Positions 1 to 11,439 of a stretch of 64,000 bases of DNA are shown here, in pieces. The notes under the pieces are model-generated. The model did no database searches. It was given only the letters and a program-made list of their open reading frames with translations, and was not told the origin of the DNA. Within the stretch, counting starts at the first letter, position 1. Every line of letters begins with the position of its first letter. Location: the NCBI GenBank assembly GCA_030386875.1, contig CM059569.1, positions 50,107,663 through 50,171,662 of the forward strand, read 5' to 3'. Both the position numbers and the translations under genes were made by a program. This DNA comes from Morinoia aosen. Lineage: Eukaryota > Arthropoda > Malacostraca > Amphipoda > Talitridae.

Positions 1-1160
1 CAATTCACAACGTGAATTCGATCCTCGACTAAATAAACACAGGAAACCGATTGCCTACAAATTATATGATTTTGCGCGACACTTTGAAAAGCACTTTTCT
101 GGGGTGCTGATCTACATCTGAAATTGAACTTTTATCACCACCTAACAGAGCTCTCACAACTATAAAACACTCGCTCTTTCGATCACTGATAGATATTCAC
201 TGCCGATGCGCTATCGCTCACTGCTGACCTTTTTCGTTGTTGCTGAGGATAGCTGCGGTTCTAGGCTGATCTCTTACTCCCGCGCTGCAGCGGTGCCTCC
301 CCCCTGCTGCCTCTCCGTTGTGCTGCCGGCATCCCAACTCGCGTTCGCAGCCGCCCTGGTGCCTGGAGTTTCTTAAGAGTTTCGTTGGTAAGCCACTTCA
401 CTGTGGATTTGCGCGTTACTCTTCGCATTGTTGGTGGACGAACTTAACTGTTTGCCATTTGCAATGTTGACGACTGCCGCTGAAGTTGACTGTGAGTTCG
501 ACCCCGATGCACAGATGTTGAATGCTCTTGGTTGAATCTCCGACGCGTTTATTCATGACGATCACCGATGCGAGGCTGGTTTATAGTTTCTTGTACTTTC
601 AAATTGCAGTTTGGTAGAAGAAGGCCAGCCGGCGAGGCCGACCTGCGGTGTGGTGCACTCTCAGACGTCGTACGCAGTATCTCACGTGCGTTCCCAAAAA
701 AAATCCCCCCGAGGCTTCATCTACCCTCCTTATATACGTTTCGCTTCCTTGTTTCGAGATTAGTCTCGAAGCTTCTATTCTACAGAGGCCGTATCTGCAT
801 CCTGATTGGCGGGATACTTGTTTGTTCTCACTTCTGGGTCTCCCATTGGTGTGTGCTCAGACACACCTTCTTGCGTCATAGCTTTGGCGAGCGGTGATTG
901 GCTCCGGTTGTGCGGGCCTGTGTTCATACGTCACGTCCGCCTCCTTGCCCTGCAAAGCCTCGGCTTGGGTGCGCTTGTATAGTGCGTGTGTTCGTGTGTG
1001 CGTCGTTCTCTATGCCTGCGCTCGCCGCACTTGAGGCCGTGAAATATAACACACCTACCTCTACCCCAAACAATCGCCGCCTGTTTTTCCGACCGAACTG
1101 TGAAGAATTGTCCTTTCACACACGGGTAAACTTTGGTTCACGTTCTCACGCTCGAGAATA
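1..1160. other. Unassigned 5' part of the window, relatively GC-rich
   Basis: Less AT-rich than its surroundings. A TATAAAA string occurs at 161-167, but no supporting downstream gene structure was found. Open frames at 568-897 and 898-1161 show no recognisable domain. This could be a promoter region or an old retroelement; I cannot decide. Confidence 0.3.
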
Positions 1161-1250
1161 ACAGTGATAACGGTTTTTAGACATTTCCTAAAGTGAAGTA
1201 TTTTCCAAAAATTGTACGAGCCTGTTTCCCAAAAAGATATTTTACAAATT

Positions 1251-1320
1251 TCCCAAAAATCTTAATAATTCCCAAAAATCTTAATAATTCCCAAAAATCT
1301 TAATAATTCCCAAAAATCTT
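1251..1320. repeat. 19-bp tandem repeat
   Basis: About 3.7 near-perfect copies of TTCCCAAAAATCTTAATAA head to tail, downstream of the copy A stop codon. Not present at the matching position in copy B. Confidence 0.85.
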
Positions 1321-1616
1321 TTATGAGAGTAGTATTTCGGGACAGCTGCATGTCTTTACCGTGCGATGCGGCCTAATACTAAGCTTTGTGCGTATTGGTA
1401 GCGATTTCATTTTATCTCGACAATCACTCGCTTGTTTTCGAAAAAACTCAGTTTTTCTCATACAATACCCTGCAATTTTCTTGAAGAATATCTGAATGTT
1501 TATTAAAAATTATCACCAGTTATTATCCCAAATTTATCACCAAAGTATCACCTTCATAAATTGGCAAAATACCCTTTTTTCCCAACGAAGAGCACCCTAT
1601 TTTCTCGATAAAAGAG

Positions 1617-1832
1617 CTAGTAAGTTCCGCGCGTCAGTGGGGGCTCCTCGTTAATAAAATCATAGTACTTGAGCCACGAGTTTCCGGATATCAAGAAGTC
1701 GTCCCTGTAGACGTTGACTAGACCGTCCAGCTGCTCCCTGGTGAGCTGCCCGTATTGCTGTCGCAGCAGCTCGTTGTAGTCTCGCTGTGACGAGTATACG
1801 TGCAGAGGCGGGTACTTCTCCAGGCCTGGTAC
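1617..1832 (-). CDS. Copy A exon 3: C-terminal exon
   Basis: Begins after acceptor CATGACAG and encodes 71 residues starting VPGLEKYPPL and ending PPLTRGTY, with TAG at 1619-1617. It contains the conserved tail in which a Gln/Leu-rich helix (REQLDGLVNVYRDDF) is followed by an aromatic segment, as at the end of family-2 sulfotransferases. Copy B ends PPLTRGF instead, one residue shorter. Confidence 0.85.
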   Translation of the reverse strand, partial: VPGLEKYPPLHVYSSQRDYNELLRQQYGQLTREQLDGLVNVYRDDFLISGNSWLKYYDFINEEPPLTRGTY

Positions 1833-4800
1833 CTGTCATGGTAGAGGAAACAAGGTGAAGTTATTTCGACAGAGAAATAACGTAAATAGTAAGGCTTCGT
1901 TTCTCACAGAATAGATGACGTCACTGCAGCGACTTGTTAGGCCAATGGCGGTGCCAGATTTGGGGCTAACAGCGTGGCTAGAAACAATCTAAGCTCTGTT
2001 AACGGCATGCTTTTTTGAGGAACCATGCTAAATTTTGAAGGTGCTCTGGCCTATTGCGCTGCTGATTATTCGATAAAATTCGAATAGCATGGGACGGTGG
2101 AAACGAACACATGTTCTACTTGCTACTTTGCTATGGCCCGAGTGGTCAAAAATGATGTTTTGTTCCAATCGAGCCTGATACATATCAGTTTGAATATTGT
2201 TTTTTCAAAGCCCATATAACCAACATCAGGACACAATGACGGTGACCCCGGTTAACCGGTCTTCGTTTCCGACACCTGGGTAGAGTTGTTATGGCTGAGT
2301 TATGCCGTAATTTATGTTCAACAAAATAATTACGTTATTTTTGTTATATATGTTGTTGAAGATTAATTCCTTTACCATTTCTGTGCAAATGTCACTCCTC
2401 TTTTGACTAAAATAAATAATAAAATAATAAATAATAAAATCTTTTTGATATTTTTCCATTCTCCATGTATGTTTGCACACATGAAAGCGAAAGTCAAAGT
2501 TCTGAAAAGATTCTTAGTTTTTGAAGTGGAAAAATTAAAAAAAGTATTTCCGCAGACTCCAATGGGTGCCCATGAATTAAAACTAAAAGTTAACTGGCCT
2601 TCTCAACCTAAATTTTAAAGTTACTTCCACGATCCAAATAACGAAATGGAATTTACCCAATTTCCTAAAAACATCCTTAAGGCCTTGAATGGAAAGAAAT
2701 ATTTTGGCAGTATAAAATGTATGGGGTGACCGGCACTTTTTTGAAAAAACTTTAACATGCGGTTGGGACTGTTGAAATAGACTTATTTTACTCAATTATA
2801 ATGACGTAAAAACTGCTTCGTCAAATAATTGAATGGCATTAAAATTTTCATCTATGCTTCCTGAGTGCTTCATTACATCAAAGTTTGGTATTTATTTACA
2901 TTTTACATTCCCCGAAACACCGATTCATTCCAAAGATCTCATCGGCAGAATTATCGAAGCCACGGCAAAGATTTCTGAAACTCCTGATATCTTCAATCGC
3001 GTCAAACAATCCGTGCACCGGCATTTGTACGCCTTTAATCAAAACAGAAGGGCGACCTGTTAGACGTATTTTCTAAATACCTAACCCAATTTATTGATCA
3101 GTTTCTTGTAGTCAAAATAATTTAGGCTGTTTTTCTGTTAATCTATTTCTTGTGTTTTAATAACTGTCAAATTTCAAGTCCTTGTAACTCTTTAAGGAAG
3201 CATTTTTTATCTCACTGTTGTTAAGTAAAACGTGATCATTTCCATGTTGCGAACCACGAGTTAGAATTTGCTCGAAAAATTGTTAGTCGACCTGTAAATC
3301 AAACCATGACTCAACCTTGAACCGAATTCTGGTCTCGAAGTACAACACAAGGAATATTAATACGTTGTTTACCTACATACGTGATTGATGAGATATTCCT
3401 GCTCTTCATCAAGGGTCTCAAAGTTGAGGAAGTAGGTGTAATTGGCTTGGCAGAGCGAGCAGAAGAGCGTGTACGGGGTCCAGTGCTCGTCCAAGCGTTT
3501 TCCCGCCGCGTGCTCTCGTACGATGAAGTCCACAAATTGTGGAAAACTCGGGTAACACTTTCGCGACGACTTCGGTTGCTTGGCCATGAGACACCGAACT
3601 TCATGGTAGAACGTTTTCGTCTGATTGAATATTTTATCGTGGTAACTGGAGAGTATCCTCTCGAAGGGTTCCCTTAAAATCACGAATGATGTGTATGTGG
3701 GGTCGTTCATGAAATGTAAAGCATCGTCCAGTGACGGGCGGGGATAAGCTGTTTTGCGGGCTAGCTCAACGTCAGAGTTTTTTTTCACGTTCGGGTCTAC
3801 ACCCGCTATGGTCATGAAATAATCAAACCAGGAAGACGAGGCTGATTTAAAGATGCTGCACCACGTCAGTTTATATCTGTGGTTAATGAGGAACTCCCAG
3901 TTATTCACCGGCACTGACTTGGCTGCGCTGCTGACATCATTCGCGCAAACTTTGTGAATTGCAGTTTTTCGTTCCTGAAGCCTCAATGTTATCTCGTCAA
4001 CTATTTCACTGTCATAGTATTTCTCATGCTCGACTGTGGTGTTGTATTCTGCAGTCTTCTCTCCAGCATCTTGAAGAGCAACTTCAATGATGCCGTGGTG
4101 GCTCGCTGGCTGGAAAAACTCTTCGTGTGAGGACTCACGCAAGTCCTGAAAGTAAAGGTTGAATTTTATCGATAAAAAAAATAGCTACGACGATCAAAAA
4201 GTGATATTATGTAAAACGATTCCTCGTGTTAACTTAGGAGGATCCATTACAGTTTGAGAGTAAAATTTACAGTGATGGTATTCGTTGCTCATTTAACTTT
4301 TTTCTGCCGCAAATAGATTTTTTGGGTGTGCCTACAAAATGTGTTCGTAATTCGTTTAAAATGAAATCATTATTGCAATTTTTACAAAAATTACGATCAT
4401 CGTAATTTAATTCGCAGGTTGCAAAATTAATAAGAATTTCAATTTATAACAAAACATTGAATAGACGAATCAGAATATTGACTGTGCGCTACAACCCTGT
4501 GAAGATAGCAATAAGGAAGAAAACATAAGTTGAGTTTGAAATGTTCTGAGTCAATTTCTTTGTTTTCAAAACAAGCTTTCAAACATCAAAAGTAAATTTA
4601 CAATTGTACTCGCTAACTCAGTGTTGTTCTGCGATAAAAAAACCAAGCAAAAAACGTTTGAACAATTTAAACCATTTTGATAACCAGAAAAACATATCAT
4701 TCAGGAAATTAAAAATATTGTTATACGTGTGTTGTACCAGTTCCGGTAAAAAGCAGCTTATTTACTGTCAGTTTATACTTCAGTGATGGCTGAAGCTCAA

Positions 4801-6687
4801 ATCAAAATTAAAGCGAAATAAATTAGTGCAACTTCTAATTGGGAACACTTCCAGTAATTTCATCTCACTCGCGGAGCAGCTTTTCTGCATGTTGTAAAAA
4901 ATGAGAAGGTGCTCCACATGTCATACAGCCTGAACAAAATTCTTCCCTCACTTCTACAGTGAGATCTCTCCGTGGTAACGTAATAACGTGCAAAACTGCA
5001 AGGTCGGATAGTTAATCCAAACGAAGGAGAAGAAAAGGAAAAAATGGTTTATTCCTAATAAGCTTGAAACATAAAATGTATCACATTCGTTTATGAAACG
5101 TCTTCCAAATGAGATCCTTCCTATGCTCCTTCCAGCAGCCAACTCCTTTACTATTTTTTGTGTCTATATTATTATTTTATATCTAGTTAATAACGATATC
5201 TCTGCCAGCCTATTTCTTCACTTTAAAATTAAAATTCTTCAGGGTTATCGATTTCCCATCACCTTTATTCTGTCATGGCGGTAACGTATCGAAGGTGAGC
5301 CAACACGTAACACATTAAGTTCCCTTTTAGGTGCGTAGTGAATACATTCTTGCATGAGAACTCTGCTGAGTTTGGTTCAGCACGAAACATAGCAACGTCA
5401 CTTGCGTTTAGCAATTTCTTGACCAAGAATTTTATAAAAAAAGGGCTTAAATTTAATTAAGCCATCAGCCTAAGGCAGTAAATTTTTCTCATTATTTTAA
5501 ATGTAAAGCATATTCTTAAATCACAGCCGTCATTTAGCTACGAGTATTTGTGCGATGCACATATACGTTTGTTCAAAGCATTTCTACTTCTGATGTGCGT
5601 TATTTTCTAGTGTCGTCTTACTGCACCATTTATTTGCTTCTAGATTTAATTTCTATACCAGTGCCTTGGGCTATCCCATAAAGATTGCAAGCAACTTTTC
5701 AAAGCAATTTTATGCTTTTATGCCACTTAACATAACTCTGTAACACTCAATCCCAAAACTTCCCAATTATATGTGCTTTTTACAGTTAAGCATCATAATT
5801 TGTGCAAGCATAAATGAATATACTGTCCAGACTTCCTTACGATCGATGTTTAAATGGTTTAAAATTTTGATATGAAGCGAGCTATAGACTCATAGACATA
5901 AAAAAATTGACGCACGCTGCACGTCATTTCTGATAACTAACATATATTCACAAGAGTTACTCTTGATAACAGGTACATCTGCATACATGGGACAACAAGC
6001 GACATTCCTCGGGAACATGTACTGTGAGAAAAGAAAAGAAGATGGTGGCGTTTGCCATTTCCTTTGAAAAGCTTGTTTACGCTAGTGTACAGGAATCAAT
6101 CAACCTACAATCTATCAAATAAAATAAGACAAGAAGTTTGACACGAATTCTCAAAAAGCATCAGTTTGTGGGATATTTTTTAAAAGGTTATAATTGTTTC
6201 AAGCTCAGAGCTAAGAATGAGTTTCTGACGAAATGAAGTAGCGAAACAGTGGGTGTTAACTATATAGTTGTACGAGAGTCACACTTGTGTTCCGAAGCGT
6301 TTTATATGATTTGAGCACTTTTTCCTAAGGCGAACGTATTTAGAATAGGCACTTTGTGCTAACGTGCATGAAAAGCAAAATCCAAACAAGGCTGATGGGA
6401 GAACATGAAGGCATGTAGAAAACCAGAAAAAACAGGGAGCAGGTACATTAATAATAGGAGAAATGCTAAGCCAGAGCTTTGTAACCGCCTCCACGAAAAA
6501 CAGAGCATCTGACGGTATCATTGCATAAGACTATACTCAATTCCCTCACCGATAGCTCTGATGACTGAAGAATACATCCAGGACAGCTGTGGAAGGTCTC
6601 CTCCTGTTGGATTCCGATGATGGTCACGATACTTATGAGCAAGACGCTTGCGATGACAATACGCAACAGTGTTCGCTTTTTCTTCAT
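1617..6687 (-). CDS. Carbohydrate sulfotransferase, copy A (three-exon gene)
   Basis: Spliced gene, coding exons 6687-6550, 4145-3381 and 1832-1617, joined in phase 0 to give 372 residues. It should be a type II Golgi membrane enzyme that moves sulfate from PAPS to a glycan (sulfotransferase family 2, chondroitin/dermatan/HNK-1 type). Seen: basic N-terminus MKKKR, a hydrophobic anchor at about residues 8-26, a stem, the 5'-phosphosulfate loop CSIFKSASSSW at 142-152, the 3'-phosphate motif FVILREPFERILSSY from 200, and a DEHW..C..C block from 265. NTT, NQT and NYT sequons lie in the lumenal part. All four splice sites are GT/AG: donors GTGAGG and GTATGT; acceptors ending TTTCAG and GACAG. Length fits the CHST11-like family (about 350 residues). 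Exon 1 begins at an acceptor (CTGCAG, first base 6709), so a noncoding 5' exon must lie further upstream; I could not place it. An AATAAA on the minus strand at 1499-1504 could be the poly(A) signal. The exact acceptor glycan cannot be read from sequence. Confidence 0.88.
2160..2290. repeat. Dispersed repeat R2, copy 1
   Basis: About 130 bp, from GCCTGATACATATCA to GACACCTGGGTAGAG, recurs at 54843-54975 with moderate divergence. It lies in intron 2 of copy A and has no counterpart in copy B. Its class is not recognisable; a SINE or short DNA element is possible. Confidence 0.6.
2885..3062 (+). pseudogene. Transposase C-terminal relic inside copy A intron 2
   Basis: A plus-strand reading including KDLIGRIIEATAKISETPD and NRVKQSVHRH resembles the C-terminal tail of mariner-like DDE transposases, where a D-L-[IV]-x-R-I helix is followed by an R-x-S-x-x-R-R block. 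It aligns with the better-preserved relic at 18944-19145 in copy B. It is short, has no upstream catalytic domain, and is not expected to be functional. The family assignment is from recognition, not a search. Confidence 0.5.
3381..4145 (-). CDS. Copy A exon 2: catalytic PAPS-binding exon
   Basis: A 765-bp, 255-codon exon bounded by acceptor TTTACTTTCAG (before 4145) and donor CAC|GTATGT (intron from 3380). It carries both PAPS-binding motifs and most of the sulfotransferase domain. It is about 88% identical in protein to copy B exon 2 (31 differences counted by eye). The differences are concentrated at residues 13-40 and 142-197; residues 81-140 and 201-220 are identical. Confidence 0.9.
4146..6549 (-). 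other. Intron 1 of copy A
   Basis: 2404 bp, against 1822 bp in copy B. The exon-2-proximal part (to about 5690) aligns with 20274-21960. An extra block at about 5695-6476 has no counterpart in copy B and shows no recognisable coding or repeat structure. Short open frames here do not resemble any protein I know. Confidence 0.6.
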
Positions 6688-6709
6688 TTTTGTTTCCTCC
6701 GTCAACGTC
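6550..6709 (-). CDS. Copy A exon 1: start codon, anchor and stem
   Basis: Minus-strand exon with 22 bases of 5' UTR (6709-6688), then ATG at 6687-6685 and 46 codons to the donor TCG|GTGAGG (intron from 6549). The reading encodes five basic/start residues and one membrane segment (LLRIVIASVLLISIVTIIGI), then a short Ser/Cys-containing stem. The frame stays open beyond the donor, so the exon end rests on the GTGAGG consensus and on the phase-0 match to exon 2. Its homologue in copy B retains the same donor sequence but has a stop codon before it. Confidence 0.72.
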
Positions 6710-7140
6710 CTGCAGATGATGGGTTAGAATTTCTGTTGAATTTTTGGCTCACTAACGTTGGATAATGAGGAAAATTATTGAGTCGAGTTCAGTTTGAAAA
6801 CATTCGTGAACATTTTTTTGTAGAAGCGAGGTGGGGGAACAGATGTTGCAGTCTCACCTCGTGAAATATTTCAAAACGCATGTGTTCTGCGTTATCTTGA
6901 ATATGCAGAGTAGAATTACCCATTCGGTAATTGATATTGTTTAGCTTATTGATTCTTACTTTACTAGAGTGAAGGGAAATCGTCTTTGAAAAAACCCAAA
7001 GGAAGCTCATGAGCTGCAGCTTTGCACAACTAGGCGATAACGTGTCAGAAATTTCCCGATGGAATCCGGCTCTGGATCCAGCTCGGCTCGGCTGATGCAT
7101 AGATGTGTGTATAGGTGCAAGTATAGGTGCACTTGTTTGG
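6710..7140. other. Upstream flank of copy A exon 1
   Basis: Sequence to about 6840 aligns with 22205-22330 upstream of copy B exon 1, marking the edge of the tandem duplication. A branch-point-like TTCTAAC lies upstream of the exon 1 acceptor on the minus strand. Nothing else is recognised before the minisatellite. Confidence 0.4.
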
Positions 7141-7150
7141 GCTTATTAAT

Positions 7151-7391
7151 ACCAGAGGCTCACTTGTACAGGAGACTTACTTATACAGGAGGCTTACTTA
7201 ATGATACAGGACGCTTACTTATACAAGAGGCTTACTTATGCAGGAGGCTTACTTATGCAGGAGGCTTACTTATGCAGGAGGCTTACTTATACGGGAGGCT
7301 TACATATACGGAAGGCTTACTTATACAGGAGCCTTACTTATACGGGAGGCTTATTAATACAGAAGGCTTATTTATATAGAAGGCTTATTTA
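7151..7391. repeat. Short 17-bp minisatellite, locus I
   Basis: About 14 degenerate units related to AGGAGGCTTACTTATAC. The same unit makes the 3.4-kb array at 57950-61380, and the sequence after both arrays is homologous. Open frames across it come from the repeat, because 17 is not a multiple of 3 and the translation cycles through all frames. Confidence 0.88.
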
Positions 7392-8024
7392 AAATTTATG
7401 TTTGATAGAGAATGCCATAAAATCGACGGTCGTTGGCATTAATGTCCAATTTTACATGGTCAATTTACCTGAGAATTTTTGCTCCGCGTATGAAATTATA
7501 AATTCTTAATTTTAGCCATACCAGTTTAATTTCCGGTCTCACTTCGGCCCGGGCGTTCACTTATTGATTCAAAATTTTTGCTCCTCTTTTCACGGTTTGC
7601 CTGGGAAATGAGTTGTCCTAGGAATCTGATATAAAAATTTAAAACAGGGTTTTGAAACACATCTTGCATCATACTCCACTAAATCATTCGCTGCCCAGAC
7701 GTAGGGAAATTTACAACGCCACATGATGACGTCTCAGTATCATTATGTTTTTCTTCGAAAGAGTTTTACATCAATATGGTACTCTGGCAGAACTCGGCAC
7801 CAAGCTCCGTTGTGCACCTCATTTATAGATCCTGTGGTGTTCTCTCTCAGGCTACTTTACGCTCCGGGCAGACTATGAATATCGAAGGACTTTGAATATC
7901 AATGCTCGAAGCGAGTGCTTGCGGTACTGACAAACCCGACAGGGTAAGAAAACTCAACTGGAATAAATGCCGTTCTATTACGAATATCGCTGACAATGAT
8001 GGCGCCCACTAGGGAAAAGATTGC

Positions 8025-8210
8025 TGTCACGTAGTAACGCACGAAGAGACACCTTGGAGAACCGCCAGATGACGTGAAGTTGCAGCGCGGATGACGGTTT
8101 AGTGACTGTTGAGTGCGAAGCGGCTACTGCTGGCGGAGCGTCTTCGGCGTGATGTGAATAAAGGAGCCGCTGTGAGAAGATTGGCCGAGCTTCTGCAGCA
8201 ACCCGTTATA
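8025..8210 (+). mobile_element. Possible solo LTR of a Ty3/gypsy-like element
   Basis: The 186-bp segment starts TGTCACGTAG and ends ACCCGTTATA, with AATAAA at 8157-8162. It is followed by CCTGGTGTAACTCGC, which could be a primer-binding site. These features fit a short LTR, but no second LTR, gag or pol is present in the window, so this is a pattern match only. Confidence 0.3.
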
Positions 8211-8258
8211 TAGGGCCTGGTGTAACTCGCTGAGCACGAGTCCCCATTGGTCGGTGGT

Positions 8259-8425
8259 TAGGTGGCGCCTCAAAGCTCACCGCTGCTCGGGGAGACGCCT
8301 CGAAGCTCGCCGCTGCGCGGTGTAGCGCCTCGAAGCTTGCCGTTGTGCGGGGGTGGCGCCCCAAAGCCCGCTGTTGCACGGGGTGGCGCCTCGAAGCTTG
8401 TGTGGTGGTGCGCCAGCGAACGGCT
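8259..8425. repeat. GC-rich degenerate tandem repeat
   Basis: About five units of roughly 33-36 bp containing GGCGCCTCGAAGCTTG or close variants. It directly follows the possible LTR and may belong to the leader of the same element. Confidence 0.65.
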
Positions 8426-8613
8426 TGTTGAGACCACCACAATCTTTTTTTTCCTTTCCGCTTGAATTTTGGTTTCACGGTGGCGTTATTTATTCATTTT
8501 GATTCTTCATAATTATACCTGTTTGAGCTTCTGCCCAGCCCATTTAACAGTTCTCGTTACCGCCAGGTAGACGGCCTTCAGAGTTTTCCCCTGAAGGAGT
8601 GGTAACTTGCAAC

Positions 8614-8872
8614 CGTGCCCAAGGGCCACTTAACCTTAATCGTGCCCAAGAGGCACTTAACCTTAACGGTGCCCAAGGGCCATCTAACCTTCATCATGCA
8701 CGAAGGCCACCTAACCTTAATCGTGCCCAAAGGCCACTTAACCTTTATCTTCATCATACTCAAGGGCCACATAGCCTTAACTTTAAACACGCACAAGGGC
8801 GACTTAACCATGTCCTTAACAGTGCTCAAGGGTTATGTAACCTTTAACCTAAACCTCGCCTAAAGGCCATTT
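8614..8872. repeat. 27-bp degenerate tandem repeat
   Basis: Nine or so units of GTGCCCAAGGGCCACTTAAC plus CTTAATC, very regular at first (27-bp period to about 8745) and then increasingly divergent. Both strands stay open through parts of it, which is a repeat effect. Confidence 0.8.
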
Positions 8873-10604
8873 AACTGCTTAATTAGGTTTAGATAACTTA
8901 GAATCCTACTAATCTCCTGTTGTTTGGCGATTATCATTTTAATGTAGTTGCTTCACGTAGATTGTTGTGGCGCCTCTTACTGATTTCCTCTTACTGGCGC
9001 CTCTTACTGATAAAACTGTTAAAGCCGTAAGGCTCTTCTTCAGTAAAAAAATATGTGAGTACGTGACGAGCTTTGCACCACAAGTGAAAATCATGAAGTG
9101 TTACGTTCTCGCTCACTTCCCTGAACTAAAATTGTTTACTTTCCTCAAGAAGAATCAATCTGCAAATATCATCCCAGGTGCTGCATCTGCGTATGTTCCT
9201 GGCCCTTTTAAAAGTAATCGTTTGCTCAAAAAGCGTGCGGAAAAAAGTTTAATCAATCGTTTTCGTTGTTTTTGGGGAGACTTTTAGGTTTGAATCTAAT
9301 GTTTATTCTGATATTGTGCTGCCAATACTAATTAGAATTATTGGTATTTTTCTCTTACAGTTGTGTTGGTGCATTACCACCAGCAAGATTAGTTTGTACT
9401 CGCCTAATTCAAATTTTCTTGCAGAACTGCAACACACCGTATTGCCGAGGTTTATGTATTCCTAATAAACTATTTCTGATTCCATTTTCGTTATTCTCAT
9501 CTTGTTCTAACACAGCAACGTGACCCCAGTTCAGGTGAATTTTTTGCCTCTTGTCTGAATCATTATTAAGGTATTTTTTGGAAAATAACACATGAAAACA
9601 ATTTTCTAAACGTATTTTTTAAATGCATCAACTTGATTGAAACTATAATGGTCTCTTTTTCTTTTAGACTAAAGCTCCGCATCAACTTTTGATGATTGTT
9701 CTGCATTTATTGTATACTTGCAGTACAAGAAGTGTATAATTACAATTCCTTGATACTAATTATCTGAAGTCAGGCACAGCGCAGTAATGTAGTTGCAACT
9801 AGTATACTGGTGCGAAACAGCATAAATTACCCCAAAAAAATCTCGGATTGGATCCAATAGCATAAAATAACCGGCGATTTCCCTAACCAAAAAGTCTGCC
9901 GCACGCTAATTGGAATTGTAAAAAAAAGTCTGCCGCACACTAAGTCTGCCGCACACAATTAGCCCTTTGCGCCCGAGACCTCGATACAACGCTGCACTGT
10001 ATCCAGTTATTTTTTTTTCTTCTAGGTAGCGATATATCGGTGAGGGTGAAGCTCATCCTTGACCCATAGTGTCCATTAAAATTCGGGTAAAAATGACATG
10101 TCATTAACTCTCGAGTAAGTCATGTTCTCAATACTTGGCTAGAAAGCCAGAAGCAATGATGTTTTTGTACTTCAGGAGTCAATATGCAAATGGTAAACAT
10201 ATTTGTTGTACTTACTGCGTTCATTAAACGTAAATTTAAAAGTCCAACCAATAAAATAAAAAATACTGCAGAATTTCCAAGAAAATTTGTGATATTAAAG
10301 AGGATATCTGTCAACTTGTGAAAGCCCGCCACTGCACTAAAGTGTGACTTTGGAATACTTCAAGCTGGTGACAAAATCCCCTTCACATAACTGCCACGGA
10401 TCCATACTGCTCTACCGTGATCAAAACACGAAAACGAGCCAGCACCGACCCACACACAAGTCCGCAACACAGGCTGTCAGGCTAGCAACTGAGTCTCCAA
10501 ATCAGGGAGAACGATCACACTCTCGGTCACAGAGAAGAAACCCTCTACAACCGTCCAACATGCGGTTATCGCGCTCATCTTCACCACGCCGTTCTGTCTG
10601 CTTA

Positions 10605-10763
10605 AATAAATGAGTATCTCACACCTTCGCAAGCTAACATTTTGAATCCCAAAAGCCTGGACGGAAATAGTAGTGTTTTTGCTTCTATCCCTGGAGAACC
10701 AGCTTCAAGACGTCTTATGATTGACACGCCTGAAGAGCTCGATCAGTATCTGCCGCAGCAATA
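10605..10763 (+). other. Coding-like segment of unknown identity
   Basis: One frame stays open for 52 codons and reads protein-like, including NPKSLDGNSSVFASIPG and RRLMIDTPEELDQYLPQQ before TAA. The preceding frame (10344-10613, Ser/Arg-rich end MRLSRSSSPRRSVCLNK) would join it with a single-base shift. It may be the end of a decayed gene or a terminal exon. I do not recognise the protein. Confidence 0.3.
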
Positions 10764-11439
10764 ATATTGGGTATGTCCTTGAAACAGATTTTAAATTAGT
10801 TTTCGTCTGACTGTTAGCTAGATTTCATATCACTCATACTACTACTGAAATGATACTTCTTCCATTTTTGCCAGAATCGCCTTTCTGTATTTTCCAAGAC
10901 ATTGCGTCAATTATCCCTTCGATTTTCACCTTGTTCACCATCTCACTACGTTTATGTATAAATTTACCGATCAGCTTAAAGCGTCATTTGCGTGTAACCA
11001 ATGTTACTAAAATCCCATAATCGATTTCGACCTTAAATATTAGATATTGTGTCACTGAGGCCTCAATTTTATAATTTTATCCTATAATTTTATGATTGAT
11101 AGTTTCATACTATTTCATCTTTAGTCTCATTTTAAGTGACATGCGGATACTACCTGATGTATACAAGCTTTGCAACAACACTATCAGCAATCTGTACTCG
11201 CCAATGTTTTTGCTCATGGACTGAGTGCGCGTACTCTTTTTGAAATTAGACTAGGTTGAAGACTGATCATCTCTGTGTGATCACTGTTTCTTTGCTTTTA
11301 CTTTTAACAAAACTGAACTTAACTAAGTTTAGTTTTATTTCATTTTTTATTTTTATTAATTTTCTTTCTCTTCCTGATTTTTTTGTGACATCTCTAATTT
11401 TTGTTATACTTTATATATTACTTACTGTTCATCTAATTG
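10764..11439. other. AT-rich unassigned sequence
   Basis: No recognisable gene. The last 200 bases before 11440 encode a hydrophobic open frame of low complexity that is probably chance. It may be the 5' leader of the non-LTR relic that follows. Confidence 0.3.

Larger units (their letters stand above)
1833..3380 (-). other. Intron 2 of copy A, with transposon-derived sequence
   Basis: This 1548-bp intron aligns over most of its length with the copy B intron at 17065-19508 but is clearly more diverged than the exons. It contains a dispersed repeat at about 2160-2290 that is absent at the matching place in copy B, and a plus-strand transposase relic at about 2885-3062 that both copies share. 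Confidence 0.7.
7392..10610. repeat. Segmental repeat, locus I (flanks the 17-bp array)
   Basis: Sequence at 7392-7690 and about 9600-10610 aligns with 61380-63060 in the same order and orientation. The 1.9 kb at about 7700-9590 is absent from locus II and is therefore an insertion here or a deletion there. Examples of shared blocks are GTCGTT..., the GTGAAGCTCAT.TTGACCCATAG block near 10050, and ATGCGGTTATCGCGCTCAT near 10560. Confidence 0.7.

Noticed and set aside
161-167. TATAAAA as a promoter
   Set aside because: AT-rich background and no downstream coding exon in the expected position.
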